From Gracilimonas sp. (GTDB lineage Bacteria; Bacteroidota; Rhodothermia; Balneolales; Balneolaceae), in assembly GCF_017641085.1 (NCBI RefSeq), contig NZ_JAEPPI010000001.1, positions 992,001 through 1,056,000 on the forward strand: DNA of 64,000 bases, given 5' to 3'. Below the pieces are notes generated by a model that saw nothing but the letters and a program-made list of their open reading frames with translations, had not been told where the DNA came from and did no database searches. A program made the translations under genes and the position numbers. Of the stretch, positions 36,518 to 44,571 are shown piece after piece (position 1 is the stretch's first letter; each line of letters opens with the position of its first letter).

Positions 36518-37585
36518 ATGGCACGAAAACCAAACAGTAACCAGATTTATCAACAGGTAGTCGGAGAAATTAACTCCGGTAACCTCAAACCCATCTACTA
36601 TCTATACGGGGAAGAGGATTTTTATCTGGACCAGCTGCTGGAACGGTTCTCGAAAATCATTCCGCCTGAGCAAAAAGATTTTAATTTCGATTTGCTATAC
36701 GGACAGGAAGTGACGCCGGCACAAGCTCTTTCCATTGCCCGCAGCTTCCCAATGATGGCCGAACGAAGAGTCCTTATTATCCGCAACTTCCTGCAATTAA
36801 GTAAGGGCGGGAGTGAAGACGGCTCACCGGCGGGGCACATAAATGATTTTATCCCTTATATAGAACAACCCAATCCCTCCACAATCCTGGTTTGTTTTGA
36901 TACAAAGAAACCGGCAGGAAACACCAACATCGGTAAGGCCCTGAAAAAAGATAAGAAGGTTGGGTTCCATGAATTTGAACGCATGGCCGATTACCTGATC
37001 CCGGATTGGGTGATTGATTGGGTTCGAAGCCATCATTCCAAAGAAATTGAGCCGGCAGCAGCCCAGTTGTTGTCTCAGTTTGTGGGTAATAACCTGCAGT
37101 TACTGTCCACAGAAATAGATAAAGTGTGCACTTTTGTGGACACTTCTGATACCGTTTCAGAGACCGATGTAAAAAAAATAATCGGCTCATATCGCGAATT
37201 TACTGCCATAGAGCTCAAAGAGGCCATTGTTAAGCGAAATCTGGAACAATCCTTATATATCTCGGAACAGATGTTGCAACACACTAAATCAGACACGGGA
37301 GAATTAATTCGTCTCGTGGGGTTCTTTAACAGTGTGTTTGTAAATGTCTGGCAGATTTTGAGGCTCTCCGAAAAGGGGTTTGCTAAAAATCAGATCCAGA
37401 GCGAGTTAGGGATCGGCAGCAGCTGGTACTTTAACAAACTCTGGGAAGATGCCTCAAACTTTCGCTACAGCGATATGCCCCGGATATTTGAAGCCTTGCT
37501 GGATGCAGATCGCTCCATCAAAGGGTTCAGCACTTTAGACTCCACTTCGATTTTATTCTTCCTGGTCAAGCGAATCATCGGGTAG
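36518..37585 (+). CDS. holA: DNA polymerase III subunit delta
   Basis: 355 residues from the ATG at 36518; an ATG eight codons earlier (36494) is less likely. Marks: LKPIYYLYGEEDFYLDQLLE, FNFDLLYGQEVTPAQALSIA, MMAERRVLIIRNF, and the later helical collar region (LLSQFVGNNLQLLSTEIDKV, then LDADRSIKGFST). The delta subunit opens the beta sliding clamp in the clamp-loader complex. Length is typical. It is followed 50 bases later by the ECF sigma gene. Confidence 0.92.
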   Translation: MARKPNSNQIYQQVVGEINSGNLKPIYYLYGEEDFYLDQLLERFSKIIPPEQKDFNFDLLYGQEVTPAQALSIARSFPMMAERRVLIIRNFLQLSKGGSEDGSPAGHINDFIPYIEQPNPSTILVCFDTKKPAGNTNIGKALKKDKKVGFHEFERMADYLIPDWVIDWVRSHHSKEIEPAAAQLLSQFVGNNLQLLSTEIDKVCTFVDTSDTVSETDVKKIIGSYREFTAIELKEAIVKRNLEQSLYISEQMLQHTKSDTGELIRLVGFFNSVFVNVWQILRLSEKGFAKNQIQSELGIGSSWYFNKLWEDASNFRYSDMPRIFEALLDADRSIKGFSTLDSTSILFFLVKRIIG

Positions 37586-37635
37586 TATCGATTCGCTCAT
37601 CATAAGAATCGAAACTAAAATTGTGGAGTTTACTA

Positions 37636-38250
37636 ATGGAAGCGTTTCAAGCGGCATCGGTCAAAAACTATGACGACGAAGATTTAATGGAGTATTTCCA
37701 AAACGGAAAAGAACTGGCTTTTAATGAATTGGTGTACCGGTACCAGGATCGTCTTCACAACTTTTTGTATCGCTATACTCATAACCATCAGGACTGTGAA
37801 GACCTGGTGCAGGAAACGTTCCTGAGAGTTCACAAGAGCAAGCATTCTTACGAGCGTATTGCCAAATTTTCGACCTGGATGTACACCATTGCGCTAAACC
37901 TTGCCAAAAGTTTGTATAAAAAGAAGCAACGAATGTATAAGGTGTCAATTCACAAAGATGAATCTGACCCCGATGATCGAGAGCTTCTCCTGGAGGATGC
38001 TACTATCCTTCAGGACGATGCTCTTCATGAGAAATTATGCATGGAGCAGTTGGAGAAAGCCCTGATGGAACTACCGGAAGATTTCCGCGAAGTAATCATA
38101 CTCAGAGACCTTCAGCAACTTTCCTATGAAGAAATCTCTGATATCACGGACATCCCGATGGGAACCGTGAAATCACGAATTAACCGCGGAAGGGCTCAAA
38201 TCCAGGCTTTAATCAAAGATTATGTGCAGCTGGGAACAAACGCCGCATAA
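37636..38250 (+). CDS. ECF-type RNA polymerase sigma factor
   Basis: About 204 residues from the ATG at 37636, which has GGAG at good spacing; an upstream TTG at 37621 is less likely. Region 2: AFNELVYRYQDRLHNFLYRY and DCEDLVQETFLRVHKSKHSY, then FSTWMYTIALNLAKSLYKKK. Region 4: LPEDFREVIILRDLQQLSYE and IPMGTVKSRINRGRAQIQAL. Region 3 is absent, so it is an ECF-type factor. The small gene after it (44 bases downstream) is probably its anti-sigma partner. Its target promoters are unknown. Confidence 0.93.
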   Translation: MEAFQAASVKNYDDEDLMEYFQNGKELAFNELVYRYQDRLHNFLYRYTHNHQDCEDLVQETFLRVHKSKHSYERIAKFSTWMYTIALNLAKSLYKKKQRMYKVSIHKDESDPDDRELLLEDATILQDDALHEKLCMEQLEKALMELPEDFREVIILRDLQQLSYEEISDITDIPMGTVKSRINRGRAQIQALIKDYVQLGTNAA

Positions 38251-38293
38251 TTGAATTAAAGGGGAGTGAAGACTCATTTAGCAAACTCCCCTT

Positions 38294-38530
38294 ATGGATA
38301 ATTTTTTAGATAAAGAATACCATCCGGTAATAGAAGATTTCATCACCGATTATGTGGACGGTGAAATGGGCTCGGTCGAGAGAGCTACTTTTGAAGAAGT
38401 GCTGGTTCATGATGATGACCTTCGTGAACTGGCATTTTCTGCGAAAGAGGGAAAAAAGCTGCTTTCACAATTCAGGGAAGTGAAAGCCGGAGATGGTTTC
38501 ATGGAAAAGCTGATAAAGAAAATCAGTTAA
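38294..38530 (+). CDS. Small putative anti-sigma protein
   Basis: 78 residues, acidic, no membrane helix, no cysteine. The sequence PVIEDFITDYVDGEMGSVER then FEEVLVHDDDLRELAFSAKE resembles the N-terminal helical domain of anti-sigma factors ('D.VDGEL...E...FE..L..D..LR'), without the zinc-binding Cys/His and without a transmembrane sensor part. Lying directly after an ECF sigma gene, it is a good candidate soluble anti-sigma factor. It abuts the stop codon of a convergent membrane-protein gene. A diverged copy without a start codon lies at 39201-39410. Confidence 0.65.
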   Translation: MDNFLDKEYHPVIEDFITDYVDGEMGSVERATFEEVLVHDDDLRELAFSAKEGKKLLSQFREVKAGDGFMEKLIKKIS

Positions 38531-39145
38531 TCAAAAGCTCAGGGATACACTTATTCCCGGAGCTTTTTGTTTTGGGAAATAAGTGGGAGCGAAGGTGAAA
38601 AAAGGCTTTTCATATTCACCATTGTACTCTCGTACATTCTCAGCTGATTTAAAATAATCGTATACCCAGCTGTAGAGAATAATTCCTGCTCCGCCGATTA
38701 TCAGACTTTTCGGGAAAAAACCGATACTACGGTCTCCATCATCCGAATGAGGGGAAAAGATATATTCAAAAAGTCCTAAATAAGTTCCTACTACCATCAG
38801 TCCAAAGCCACCAGAACGGAGGCTTATTCCCTTAACTACAGATTCAAAGTTTTCGGCATATACGTTTCCTGCTGAAGGGCCAAAGACAATTCCTGTTGTA
38901 ATCATGATAAAGCCGAAGTCTGATTTTCTGAAAACAGAACCAATCAAAATGGCTGTTGATGGAACAGCAACGGTTAACATTTTTGCTGTTTTTTCACTCT
39001 TAGGCTTAAATGATATTAATTCATCCGGATGAGGAGGGGGAATTTGATTAACACTGGGTTTTTCATCAACAAGAGGATTGTATTGTGCAGTTGCTAAAAC
39101 AGGCAGAAGTATTGCAACAAGTAAAGGGATTATAAGTCTCTCCAT
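38531..39145 (-). CDS. Exported membrane protein, paralogue 1
   Basis: 204 residues with a signal peptide (MERLIIPLLVAILLPVLATA|QYNPL) and three or four hydrophobic segments, including one with the sequence GIVFGPSAGNVYAEN that the paralogue at 39411 shares. The end, FTFAPTYFPKQKAPGISVSL, is almost identical in both. I do not recognise the family. The closing Phe and alternating pattern could fit an envelope protein. The 3' end also contains the terminator hairpin that serves the convergent anti-sigma gene. Confidence 0.7.
   Translation of the reverse strand: MERLIIPLLVAILLPVLATAQYNPLVDEKPSVNQIPPPHPDELISFKPKSEKTAKMLTVAVPSTAILIGSVFRKSDFGFIMITTGIVFGPSAGNVYAENFESVVKGISLRSGGFGLMVVGTYLGLFEYIFSPHSDDGDRSIGFFPKSLIIGGAGIILYSWVYDYFKSAENVREYNGEYEKPFFTFAPTYFPKQKAPGISVSLSF
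38533..38568 (+). terminator. Terminator inside the 3' end of the convergent gene
   Basis: AAAAGCTC (38533-38540) pairs with GAGCTTTT (38560-38567), with an inner GGGA/TCCC pair, followed by T. It can end the sigma/anti-sigma transcript and is embedded in the coding sequence of the opposite gene. The same structure recurs at 39413-39448 in the duplicate. Confidence 0.6.
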
Positions 39146-39200
39146 AACATCACCATGTTGTTTAAATCATTACCAAGATATTAATTCACAGAAAAGAATC

Positions 39201-39410
39201 CACCCGGTAATAGAAGATTTCATCAGCGATTATATGGACGATGAAATGGGCTCGGTCGAGAGAGCTACTTTTGAAGAAGTGCTGGTTCACGATGATGACC
39301 TTCGTGAGCTGGCATTTTCTGCGAAAGAAGGAAAAAAACTGCTTTCACAGTTCATGGAAGTGAAGGCCGGAGATGATTTCATGGAAAAGCTGATGAAGAA
39401 AATCAGTTGA
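39201..39410 (+). pseudogene. 5'-truncated copy of the putative anti-sigma gene
   Basis: From the His codon at 39201 the frame is intact to the TGA at 39408-39410 and encodes HPVIEDFISDYMDDEMGSVE onward, nearly identical to residues 10-78 of the gene at 38294. The first nine codons, including the ATG and its upstream context, are missing; they are replaced by sequence from upstream of the membrane-protein gene. The first ATG in frame (39234) would remove a further 11 residues. I regard it as a probable pseudogene, though a 58-residue product is possible. Confidence 0.65.
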
Positions 39411-40049
39411 TCAAAAGCTCAGGGATACACTTATTCCCGGGGCTTTTTCTTTTGGGAAATAAGTGGGAGCGAAGGTAAACTCCACAGGTTGCTTTTCCTC
39501 ATTGTATTTTCTCACATTCGCCATGGAGTTGAATAGATCATAAAAGGTACTGTAAACAAGCAAAGCAGAACCTCCAAAGAATAGTGCAGCAGCAGTAATC
39601 TCGCTAAAGCCATCTAAGTCTTTTCTAACTCCACCATAAGGTTCATTGCCTAACTGATTTAATAAACCCATATAAGCACCAACAGTAATCATTCCTCCAC
39701 TTATAGCTCTTGTTACAATACCTTTACCTACAGCTTTGGGATTTTCGGCGTACATATTTCCTGCGGATGGTCCGATGATAATCCCGCCTACGGCTAAAAC
39801 CGCTCCAGGCATATTACTGTCATTTTTAAGTAAGGCCTGTCCGGCAATAAATGAAACAGTTGGTACCGCCGCTGACAAAAGAAATGCAACTCCTTCTTTT
39901 TTAGGTTTAAACTCCTCCGTGGAAAAGCGGATAAAATTTTTATCAATATTCGTATTGGTAGGTGAGGAAGTTGCTAATGGGTTGTATTGAGCAGCAACCA
40001 CAGTGGGAATGAAAACGATGAGAAGAAAATGAAATGTAAATCTCTTCAT
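39411..40049 (-). CDS. Exported membrane protein, paralogue 2
   Basis: 212 residues. Signal peptide MKRFTFHFLLIVFIPTVVAA|QYNPL, hydrophobic segments as in paralogue 1, shared GIIIGPSAGNMYAEN, and an ending FTFAPTYFPKEKAPGISVSL that differs by one residue over the last stretch. The middle is clearly diverged, with only moderate similarity. Family unknown. Its start region is followed by the 30-base edge repeat of the duplication. Confidence 0.7.
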   Translation of the reverse strand: MKRFTFHFLLIVFIPTVVAAQYNPLATSSPTNTNIDKNFIRFSTEEFKPKKEGVAFLLSAAVPTVSFIAGQALLKNDSNMPGAVLAVGGIIIGPSAGNMYAENPKAVGKGIVTRAISGGMITVGAYMGLLNQLGNEPYGGVRKDLDGFSEITAAALFFGGSALLVYSTFYDLFNSMANVRKYNEEKQPVEFTFAPTYFPKEKAPGISVSLSF

Positions 40050-40189
40050 AATAAGGCCTTACTGATTAAATGTTATTTAAGATATTAATTCACTGAAAAG
40101 AATCCACCAAATCCGGGAAATTATTGGATGGTGAAACTCTGCTTAAAATCACTTTACTTAGAGCCAATCATTAACAAAAAAATATTCCC

Positions 40190-41098
40190 TTGGCCTCAGG
40201 TTCAAAAAAAGTAATTTATGCCGCTCTCATCGGTAACGGACTCATTTCAATCACTAAATTTATCGCTGCTGTAATTACCGGCAGTTCGGCCATGATGTCG
40301 GAAGGGATCCACTCAGTGGTAGATACCGGAAATCAGGTTCTGCTGTTAATGGGATTGAAGAAAGCCGAAAAACCGGCCGACGCCGACTTTCCTTTTGGTC
40401 ATGGTAAGGAAGTCTATTTCTGGAGTTTTGTGGTGGCTATAATGATTTTTGCAGTGGGTTCCGGTATTTCCATTTATGAAGGGATTCACAGCCTGTCCGA
40501 TCCCCATGAAATCACCAACCCTATGGTGAATTACATTGTACTGGGGCTGGCCATGATTTTTGAAGCCTTCGCCTGGTATTTTGCCTGGAAAGAGTTTAAT
40601 AAGACCAAAGGCGACCGAAGTTATTACGAAGCCGTACGCAAAGAAAAAGACCCAACTACTTTTGTGGTTCTCTTTGAAGACTCAGCCGCTATGCTGGGAC
40701 TCATGGTGGCTTTCGTCGGGGTATTTCTTTCACAGTTGACCGGAATCCTCATTTTTGATGGAATTGCGTCTATCGTTATTGGGGTGATTTTAGGCGGAAC
40801 TGCAATCTGGCTGGCCCATGAAACCAAAGGGCTCCTCATTGGTGAGAGTGCCGACCGTGAAATAATTGAAAGCATACAGAAAATGGGGAATACCATGGAG
40901 TCCATCCACATGGTGAAAGAGGTGCTGACGTTACACATGGGGCCTCAGTACATTTTGGTAACGATTAACGCTGATTTTGTATCTGAGTTGAATTCGGATC
41001 AGGTTGAGTGGGGTACGGCAGAACTATCTGCGGAGATTAAGAAAACGTACCCACGTGTGAAGCGGGTTTTTATTGAAGCTGAAGGGGATTCTAAATAA
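40190..41098 (+). CDS. Cation diffusion facilitator (CDF) family transporter
   Basis: 302 residues with six membrane helices. Helix 2 carries the metal motif SEGIHSVVDTGNQVLLL (His and Asp ligands), followed by FPFGHGKEVYFWSFVVAIMI. Helix 5 has FEDSAAMLGLMVAFVG. The C-terminal cytoplasmic domain has a His-rich pattern (SIHMVKEVLTLHMGPQYILV). It exports divalent cations such as zinc, cobalt or iron by proton exchange. The start codon is TTG at 40190, with no later ATG before the first helix. Its 3' end overlaps that of the convergent gene by 8 bases. Confidence 0.9.
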   Translation: MASGSKKVIYAALIGNGLISITKFIAAVITGSSAMMSEGIHSVVDTGNQVLLLMGLKKAEKPADADFPFGHGKEVYFWSFVVAIMIFAVGSGISIYEGIHSLSDPHEITNPMVNYIVLGLAMIFEAFAWYFAWKEFNKTKGDRSYYEAVRKEKDPTTFVVLFEDSAAMLGLMVAFVGVFLSQLTGILIFDGIASIVIGVILGGTAIWLAHETKGLLIGESADREIIESIQKMGNTMESIHMVKEVLTLHMGPQYILVTINADFVSELNSDQVEWGTAELSAEIKKTYPRVKRVFIEAEGDSK

Positions 41099-41573
41099 GT
41101 ACAATAAAGAAAAAGATAATCTGCACACAAAGGGTGTAGAAGGAATAATTATAGTATCGGTATTTCTTGTTGGCTATAGAAGAAATTTCATAAATCTGAT
41201 GGAGCAGGTCGCTTTGCAATTCTTCATCCGAAGCTTCCCGAAAATCAGCTGCATAGGCCGCTCGGTTCGGCCTTGAGATAATATCCTGATGATATACAAG
41301 CCTTGAGGTATCATCACCGCCGTGAGTGGTTTTTCGGGGTTTGATGGTCAGCGAGGCAAAAGCCAAAAAGAGCACAAAAGAACCCATAAACAAAATTTCG
41401 GAAATATTGATGGTTTCCAGCGTTTTGGATTCAGTAAGTATAAAAGTAGCAGCCACACTACTTACCAGGAATAAATACCGGATTTTGTTATCCGCTAATT
41501 TGATGAGCTCTTGTTGGTGAAGGAAAATATTCCAGCTGTAATTGAGTCGGTCAATGCTCTTTGTATTTTCCAT
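41091..41573 (-). CDS. Pycsar-effector-like two-helix membrane protein (DUF5706)
   Basis: About 160 residues from the ATG at 41573; a TTG at 41600 is less likely. The N-terminal part has IKLADNKIRYLFLVSSVAAT and a second hydrophobic helix (ILFMGSFVLFLAFASL) ending in IKPR. The C-terminal part has DEELQSDLLHQIYEISSIAN then KKYRYYNYSFYTL and a third helix. The 'ADxK', 'xxPR', 'DEEL...QIY..S.IA..KY' pattern is that of DUF5706/PycTM, the membrane-disrupting effector of Pycsar anti-phage systems. No nucleotide cyclase lies in the window. It follows the E1 fusion gene by 16 bases and appears to be in its operon. Confidence 0.62.
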   Translation of the reverse strand: MENTKSIDRLNYSWNIFLHQQELIKLADNKIRYLFLVSSVAATFILTESKTLETINISEILFMGSFVLFLAFASLTIKPRKTTHGGDDTSRLVYHQDIISRPNRAAYAADFREASDEELQSDLLHQIYEISSIANKKYRYYNYSFYTLCVQIIFFFIVLI

Positions 41574-41589
41574 AATGTTGGATCCCTGT

Positions 41590-43572
41590 TTAGTATTCAA
41601 TGAGTTTACTAATCAACTTGTCCAGTTTTGAAAGGGCCATGTAGCCGTCTTCAAGTCCTTTATCGTGGGGGATGGGCATGTCTAAGGAAGCACAACGCAT
41701 TACAGGTGCATCCAGCCATTCAAAACATTCCTCAGAAATAATGGCCGAAATTTCACTCAATGGCCCCAGCGTCAGTGAAGGTTCCTGCAACAGTAACACT
41801 TTTCCTGTTTTCTGAACCGATTCCCGAACAGCCTCTTTATCCAGAGGAAGGAGGGTGCGTAAATCAAGCACTTCCAGTGAAATACCTTTTTTGGTATATG
41901 ATTCAGCCACAGAAAGTGCCCATTGAACACCCATTCCATACGTGATGATGGTTGTATCAGAACCCTCATTCCGGACTTTCGCTTTCCCGAGCGGTTCGTA
42001 GTTAGCGGTATCAGGGATGTGTGCCTTTAAGCTTCGGTATAGCTTTTTATGCTCAAAAAACAACACCGGATTCGGGTCGTGAAGGGAGCTGTACATTAAA
42101 TTCATGGCATCTTCCACCGTGCCGGGCACCACAACTTTCAGCCCCGGAATTTGCATGAACCAGCCTTCAACCGATTGAGAATGAAAAGGACCGGCTCCAA
42201 CGCCTCCGCCATGTGGCGCACGAATGGTGATATTTAGCGGTGGAGACCAGCGATAATGTGTTTTTGCGATGTTGTTTACAATTTGATTGAATCCACAGGA
42301 AATGAAATCGGCAAATTGCATTTCTACCACGGGTTTGAAATCTGCCAGCGCCAATCCCAGGGCAGCGCCTAAAGCACCGGATTCAATGATCGGCGTATTT
42401 CTGACTCTCTGATGCCCAAACTGCTCTAAAAAACCTTCCGTAATTTTAAACACGCCACCATACTCGGCAATATCCTGTCCCATGATGACGAACTTACTGT
42501 CTTCTTCAAAAGCTTGACGTAGTGATGCCTGAATAGCATCCACAAAGCGATGTTCGTAGGTAACACCGTCTTTATGCGGAGGGGGATCATCGGGCTGTGG
42601 GGCATACACTCTTTCAAGTTCCCGCTCTTCGTCAAATTCCGGATCAGGTGCTGCCAAAGCTTTGTTAAGATCCTCCTTAAAGGACTCGTCAATTTCTTTG
42701 GTAACCTTTTCAAGCTCGCCCTGGGTGAACAAGCCTTCGGATTCCATATACAGCTCAAACCGATGAATCGGGTCTTTTTCTGCCCAATTTTCAAATAATA
42801 CATCCGGTACATAATGCGTCCCTGAAGCTTCTTCATGTCCACGCATACGAAATGTTTTGGCTTCAATGAGTACCGGTTCACCCTTTAATGCCAATTCCCT
42901 TGCCTTACCAACCGTATCCATGACCTCAAAGATATTGTTGCCATCAATATTGAAACCATGCATGCCATAGCCTTTTGCACGATCAGATAAATGCTCACAG
43001 GCAAATTGTTCGGAAGTCGGAGTTGAAAGTCCGTACCCGTTATTCTCAATAATAAATACCACCGGAAGTTTCCATACGGCTGCTAAGTTCAGGGCTTCAT
43101 GAAAATCACCTTCACTTGTGGCGCCATCCCCACAGAATGAAAATGCAACCGATTTCTCATTCCTCATTTTCATTGCCAGGGCTAGTCCGTCAGCAACGGG
43201 CATCATGGCGGCCAGGTGAGATATCATCCCAATGATTTTGTGGTCGGGAATTCCAAAATGGAAGGAACGATCCCGTCCTTGCGTAAATCCGTCAGCCTTA
43301 CCAAATAACTGGCAGAAAAGAGGGTAGAAGGGCACATTGCGGGCCGTAAAAACTCCCAGGTTTCGGTGCATGGGTAGGATATAGTCATCAGGCTCTGAGG
43401 AGAGTGAAACTCCAACCCCAACCGCTTCCTGTCCAATTCCCGAGAACCACTTGCTGATTTTATTTTGCCGGAGCAGCATCAGCATTCGTTCTTCGATGCG
43501 CCTGGGCAGCATCAGGTTTTTATAGATGTATAAAGCTGTTTCTGCAGAGATCTTTTTGTCAGTAATAGCCAC
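41590..43572 (-). CDS. 2-oxoacid dehydrogenase E1, alpha/beta fusion
   Basis: 660 residues. Alpha half (1-330): GIGQEAVGVGVSLSSEPDD, HRNLGVFTARN, and the thiamine pyrophosphate motif GDGATSEGDFHEALN ending in ENNGYG. Beta half (345-660): GQDIAEYGGVFKITEGFLEQ, NTPIIESGALGAALGLAL and a transketolase C-terminal domain with the phrase ITYGMGVQWALSVAE. This fused E1 form is common in Bacteroidota; the substrate is most likely branched-chain 2-oxoacids, though pyruvate or 2-oxoglutarate-like acids cannot be excluded. E2 and E3 genes are not nearby. It follows the deoxyhypusine-synthase-like gene by 24 bases. Confidence 0.93.
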   Translation of the reverse strand: MAITDKKISAETALYIYKNLMLPRRIEERMLMLLRQNKISKWFSGIGQEAVGVGVSLSSEPDDYILPMHRNLGVFTARNVPFYPLFCQLFGKADGFTQGRDRSFHFGIPDHKIIGMISHLAAMMPVADGLALAMKMRNEKSVAFSFCGDGATSEGDFHEALNLAAVWKLPVVFIIENNGYGLSTPTSEQFACEHLSDRAKGYGMHGFNIDGNNIFEVMDTVGKARELALKGEPVLIEAKTFRMRGHEEASGTHYVPDVLFENWAEKDPIHRFELYMESEGLFTQGELEKVTKEIDESFKEDLNKALAAPDPEFDEERELERVYAPQPDDPPPHKDGVTYEHRFVDAIQASLRQAFEEDSKFVIMGQDIAEYGGVFKITEGFLEQFGHQRVRNTPIIESGALGAALGLALADFKPVVEMQFADFISCGFNQIVNNIAKTHYRWSPPLNITIRAPHGGGVGAGPFHSQSVEGWFMQIPGLKVVVPGTVEDAMNLMYSSLHDPNPVLFFEHKKLYRSLKAHIPDTANYEPLGKAKVRNEGSDTTIITYGMGVQWALSVAESYTKKGISLEVLDLRTLLPLDKEAVRESVQKTGKVLLLQEPSLTLGPLSEISAIISEECFEWLDAPVMRCASLDMPIPHDKGLEDGYMALSKLDKLISKLIEY

Positions 43573-43596
43573 GCAGTAAGATGATTAATTAGCAGG

Positions 43597-44571
43597 TTAC
43601 CAACCCAACAGATAAGCAAAAATAAGCGGAGCTACAATAGTTGCATCAGATTCTATTATGAACTTTGGCGTGTCTATTCCAAGTTTGCCCCAGGTTATTT
43701 TTTCGTTGGGAACGGCTCCTGAGTATGAACCGTAACTGGTGGTGGAATCACTGATCTGGCAAAAGTAGGACCAAAGCGGTACATCTGATTTCCCTAAATC
43801 CTGCTCAATCATAGGTACTACACAAATGGGGAAGTCTCCGGCGATTCCACCTCCGATTTGGAAAAACCCAACCCCGTTGTCCGAATTATTCAGGTACCAA
43901 TCAGACAAATACATCATGTATTCTATGCCTGACTTCATCGCGTTTGGCTTTGTGCGGCCCTCAATACAGTGAGAGGCAAAGAAATTACCGCAGGTGGAAT
44001 CTTCCCAACCGGGAACAATCACAGGGATATTCTTCTCCGCAGCAGCCATAAGCCACGAATCTTTAGGATCAATCTGGTAGGAATCTTCAAGGTCTCCGCT
44101 TAAAAGCAGATCATAAAAATACTCATGGGGAAAGTGCCGGTTTCCTTCTTCTGTTGCCTTTACCCAGCGCTTCACCAAATGCTCTTCAATACGGCGCATA
44201 GCTTCTTCTTCGGGGATGCAGGTATCGGTGACGCGGTTAAAATGTTGATCGAGGAGCTCTTGCTCATCCTGTGGACTCAAATCCCGGTAATTGGGAATGC
44301 GTTTGTAATGATCATGAGCCACCAGATTGAATACATCTTCTTCCAGGTTAGCTCCTGTGCAGGTGATGATATGCACCTTATCTTCCCGAATCATTTCAGC
44401 CAGAGAAAGGCCTAATTCTGCAGAACTCATAGCTCCGGCAAGGGTGATCATCATCTTTGAGCCGGACTGTAGCTGATCTTCATAGGCTTTGGCTGCATCA
44501 ACTACAGAAGCGGAGTTAAAGTGCCGGAAATGATGGGTTAGGAATTCAGAAACGGGTCCTTTGTTACTCAT
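43597..44571 (-). CDS. Deoxyhypusine synthase family protein
   Basis: 324 residues. NAD-binding region MMITLAGAMSSAELGLSLAE, ITCTGANLEEDVFNLVAHDH, FFQIGGGIAGDFPICVVPMI, and the catalytic block ITWGKLGID with Lys296 at the position of the human active-site lysine, followed by ESDATIVAPLIFAYLL. True deoxyhypusine synthase moves an aminobutyl group from spermidine to eIF5A, which bacteria lack. Bacterial relatives are thought to make homospermidine or other polyamines by a similar NAD-dependent transfer. Its ATG overlaps the agmatinase stop codon, tying it to the arginine-agmatine-putrescine route. Confidence 0.9.
   Translation of the reverse strand: MSNKGPVSEFLTHHFRHFNSASVVDAAKAYEDQLQSGSKMMITLAGAMSSAELGLSLAEMIREDKVHIITCTGANLEEDVFNLVAHDHYKRIPNYRDLSPQDEQELLDQHFNRVTDTCIPEEEAMRRIEEHLVKRWVKATEEGNRHFPHEYFYDLLLSGDLEDSYQIDPKDSWLMAAAEKNIPVIVPGWEDSTCGNFFASHCIEGRTKPNAMKSGIEYMMYLSDWYLNNSDNGVGFFQIGGGIAGDFPICVVPMIEQDLGKSDVPLWSYFCQISDSTTSYGSYSGAVPNEKITWGKLGIDTPKFIIESDATIVAPLIFAYLLGW

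Larger units (their letters stand above)
38321..40108. repeat. Tandem duplication of about 880 bp with a short third edge
   Basis: The segment starting in the anti-sigma gene (38321) reappears at 39201, offset 880 bases, through the stop codons of the convergent membrane genes (38531 and 39411). The second unit ends at 40079-40108, where a 30-base stretch repeats 39175-39204 with one mismatch, marking the old junction. Identity is very high over about the first 270 bases of each unit and much lower through the rest of the membrane-protein genes. Confidence 0.8.

Noticed and set aside
39078-39200. Upstream extension of the second anti-sigma copy (MYCAVAKTGRS...)
   Set aside because: It runs antisense through the start of the opposite membrane gene, and the extra residues have no counterpart in the first copy.
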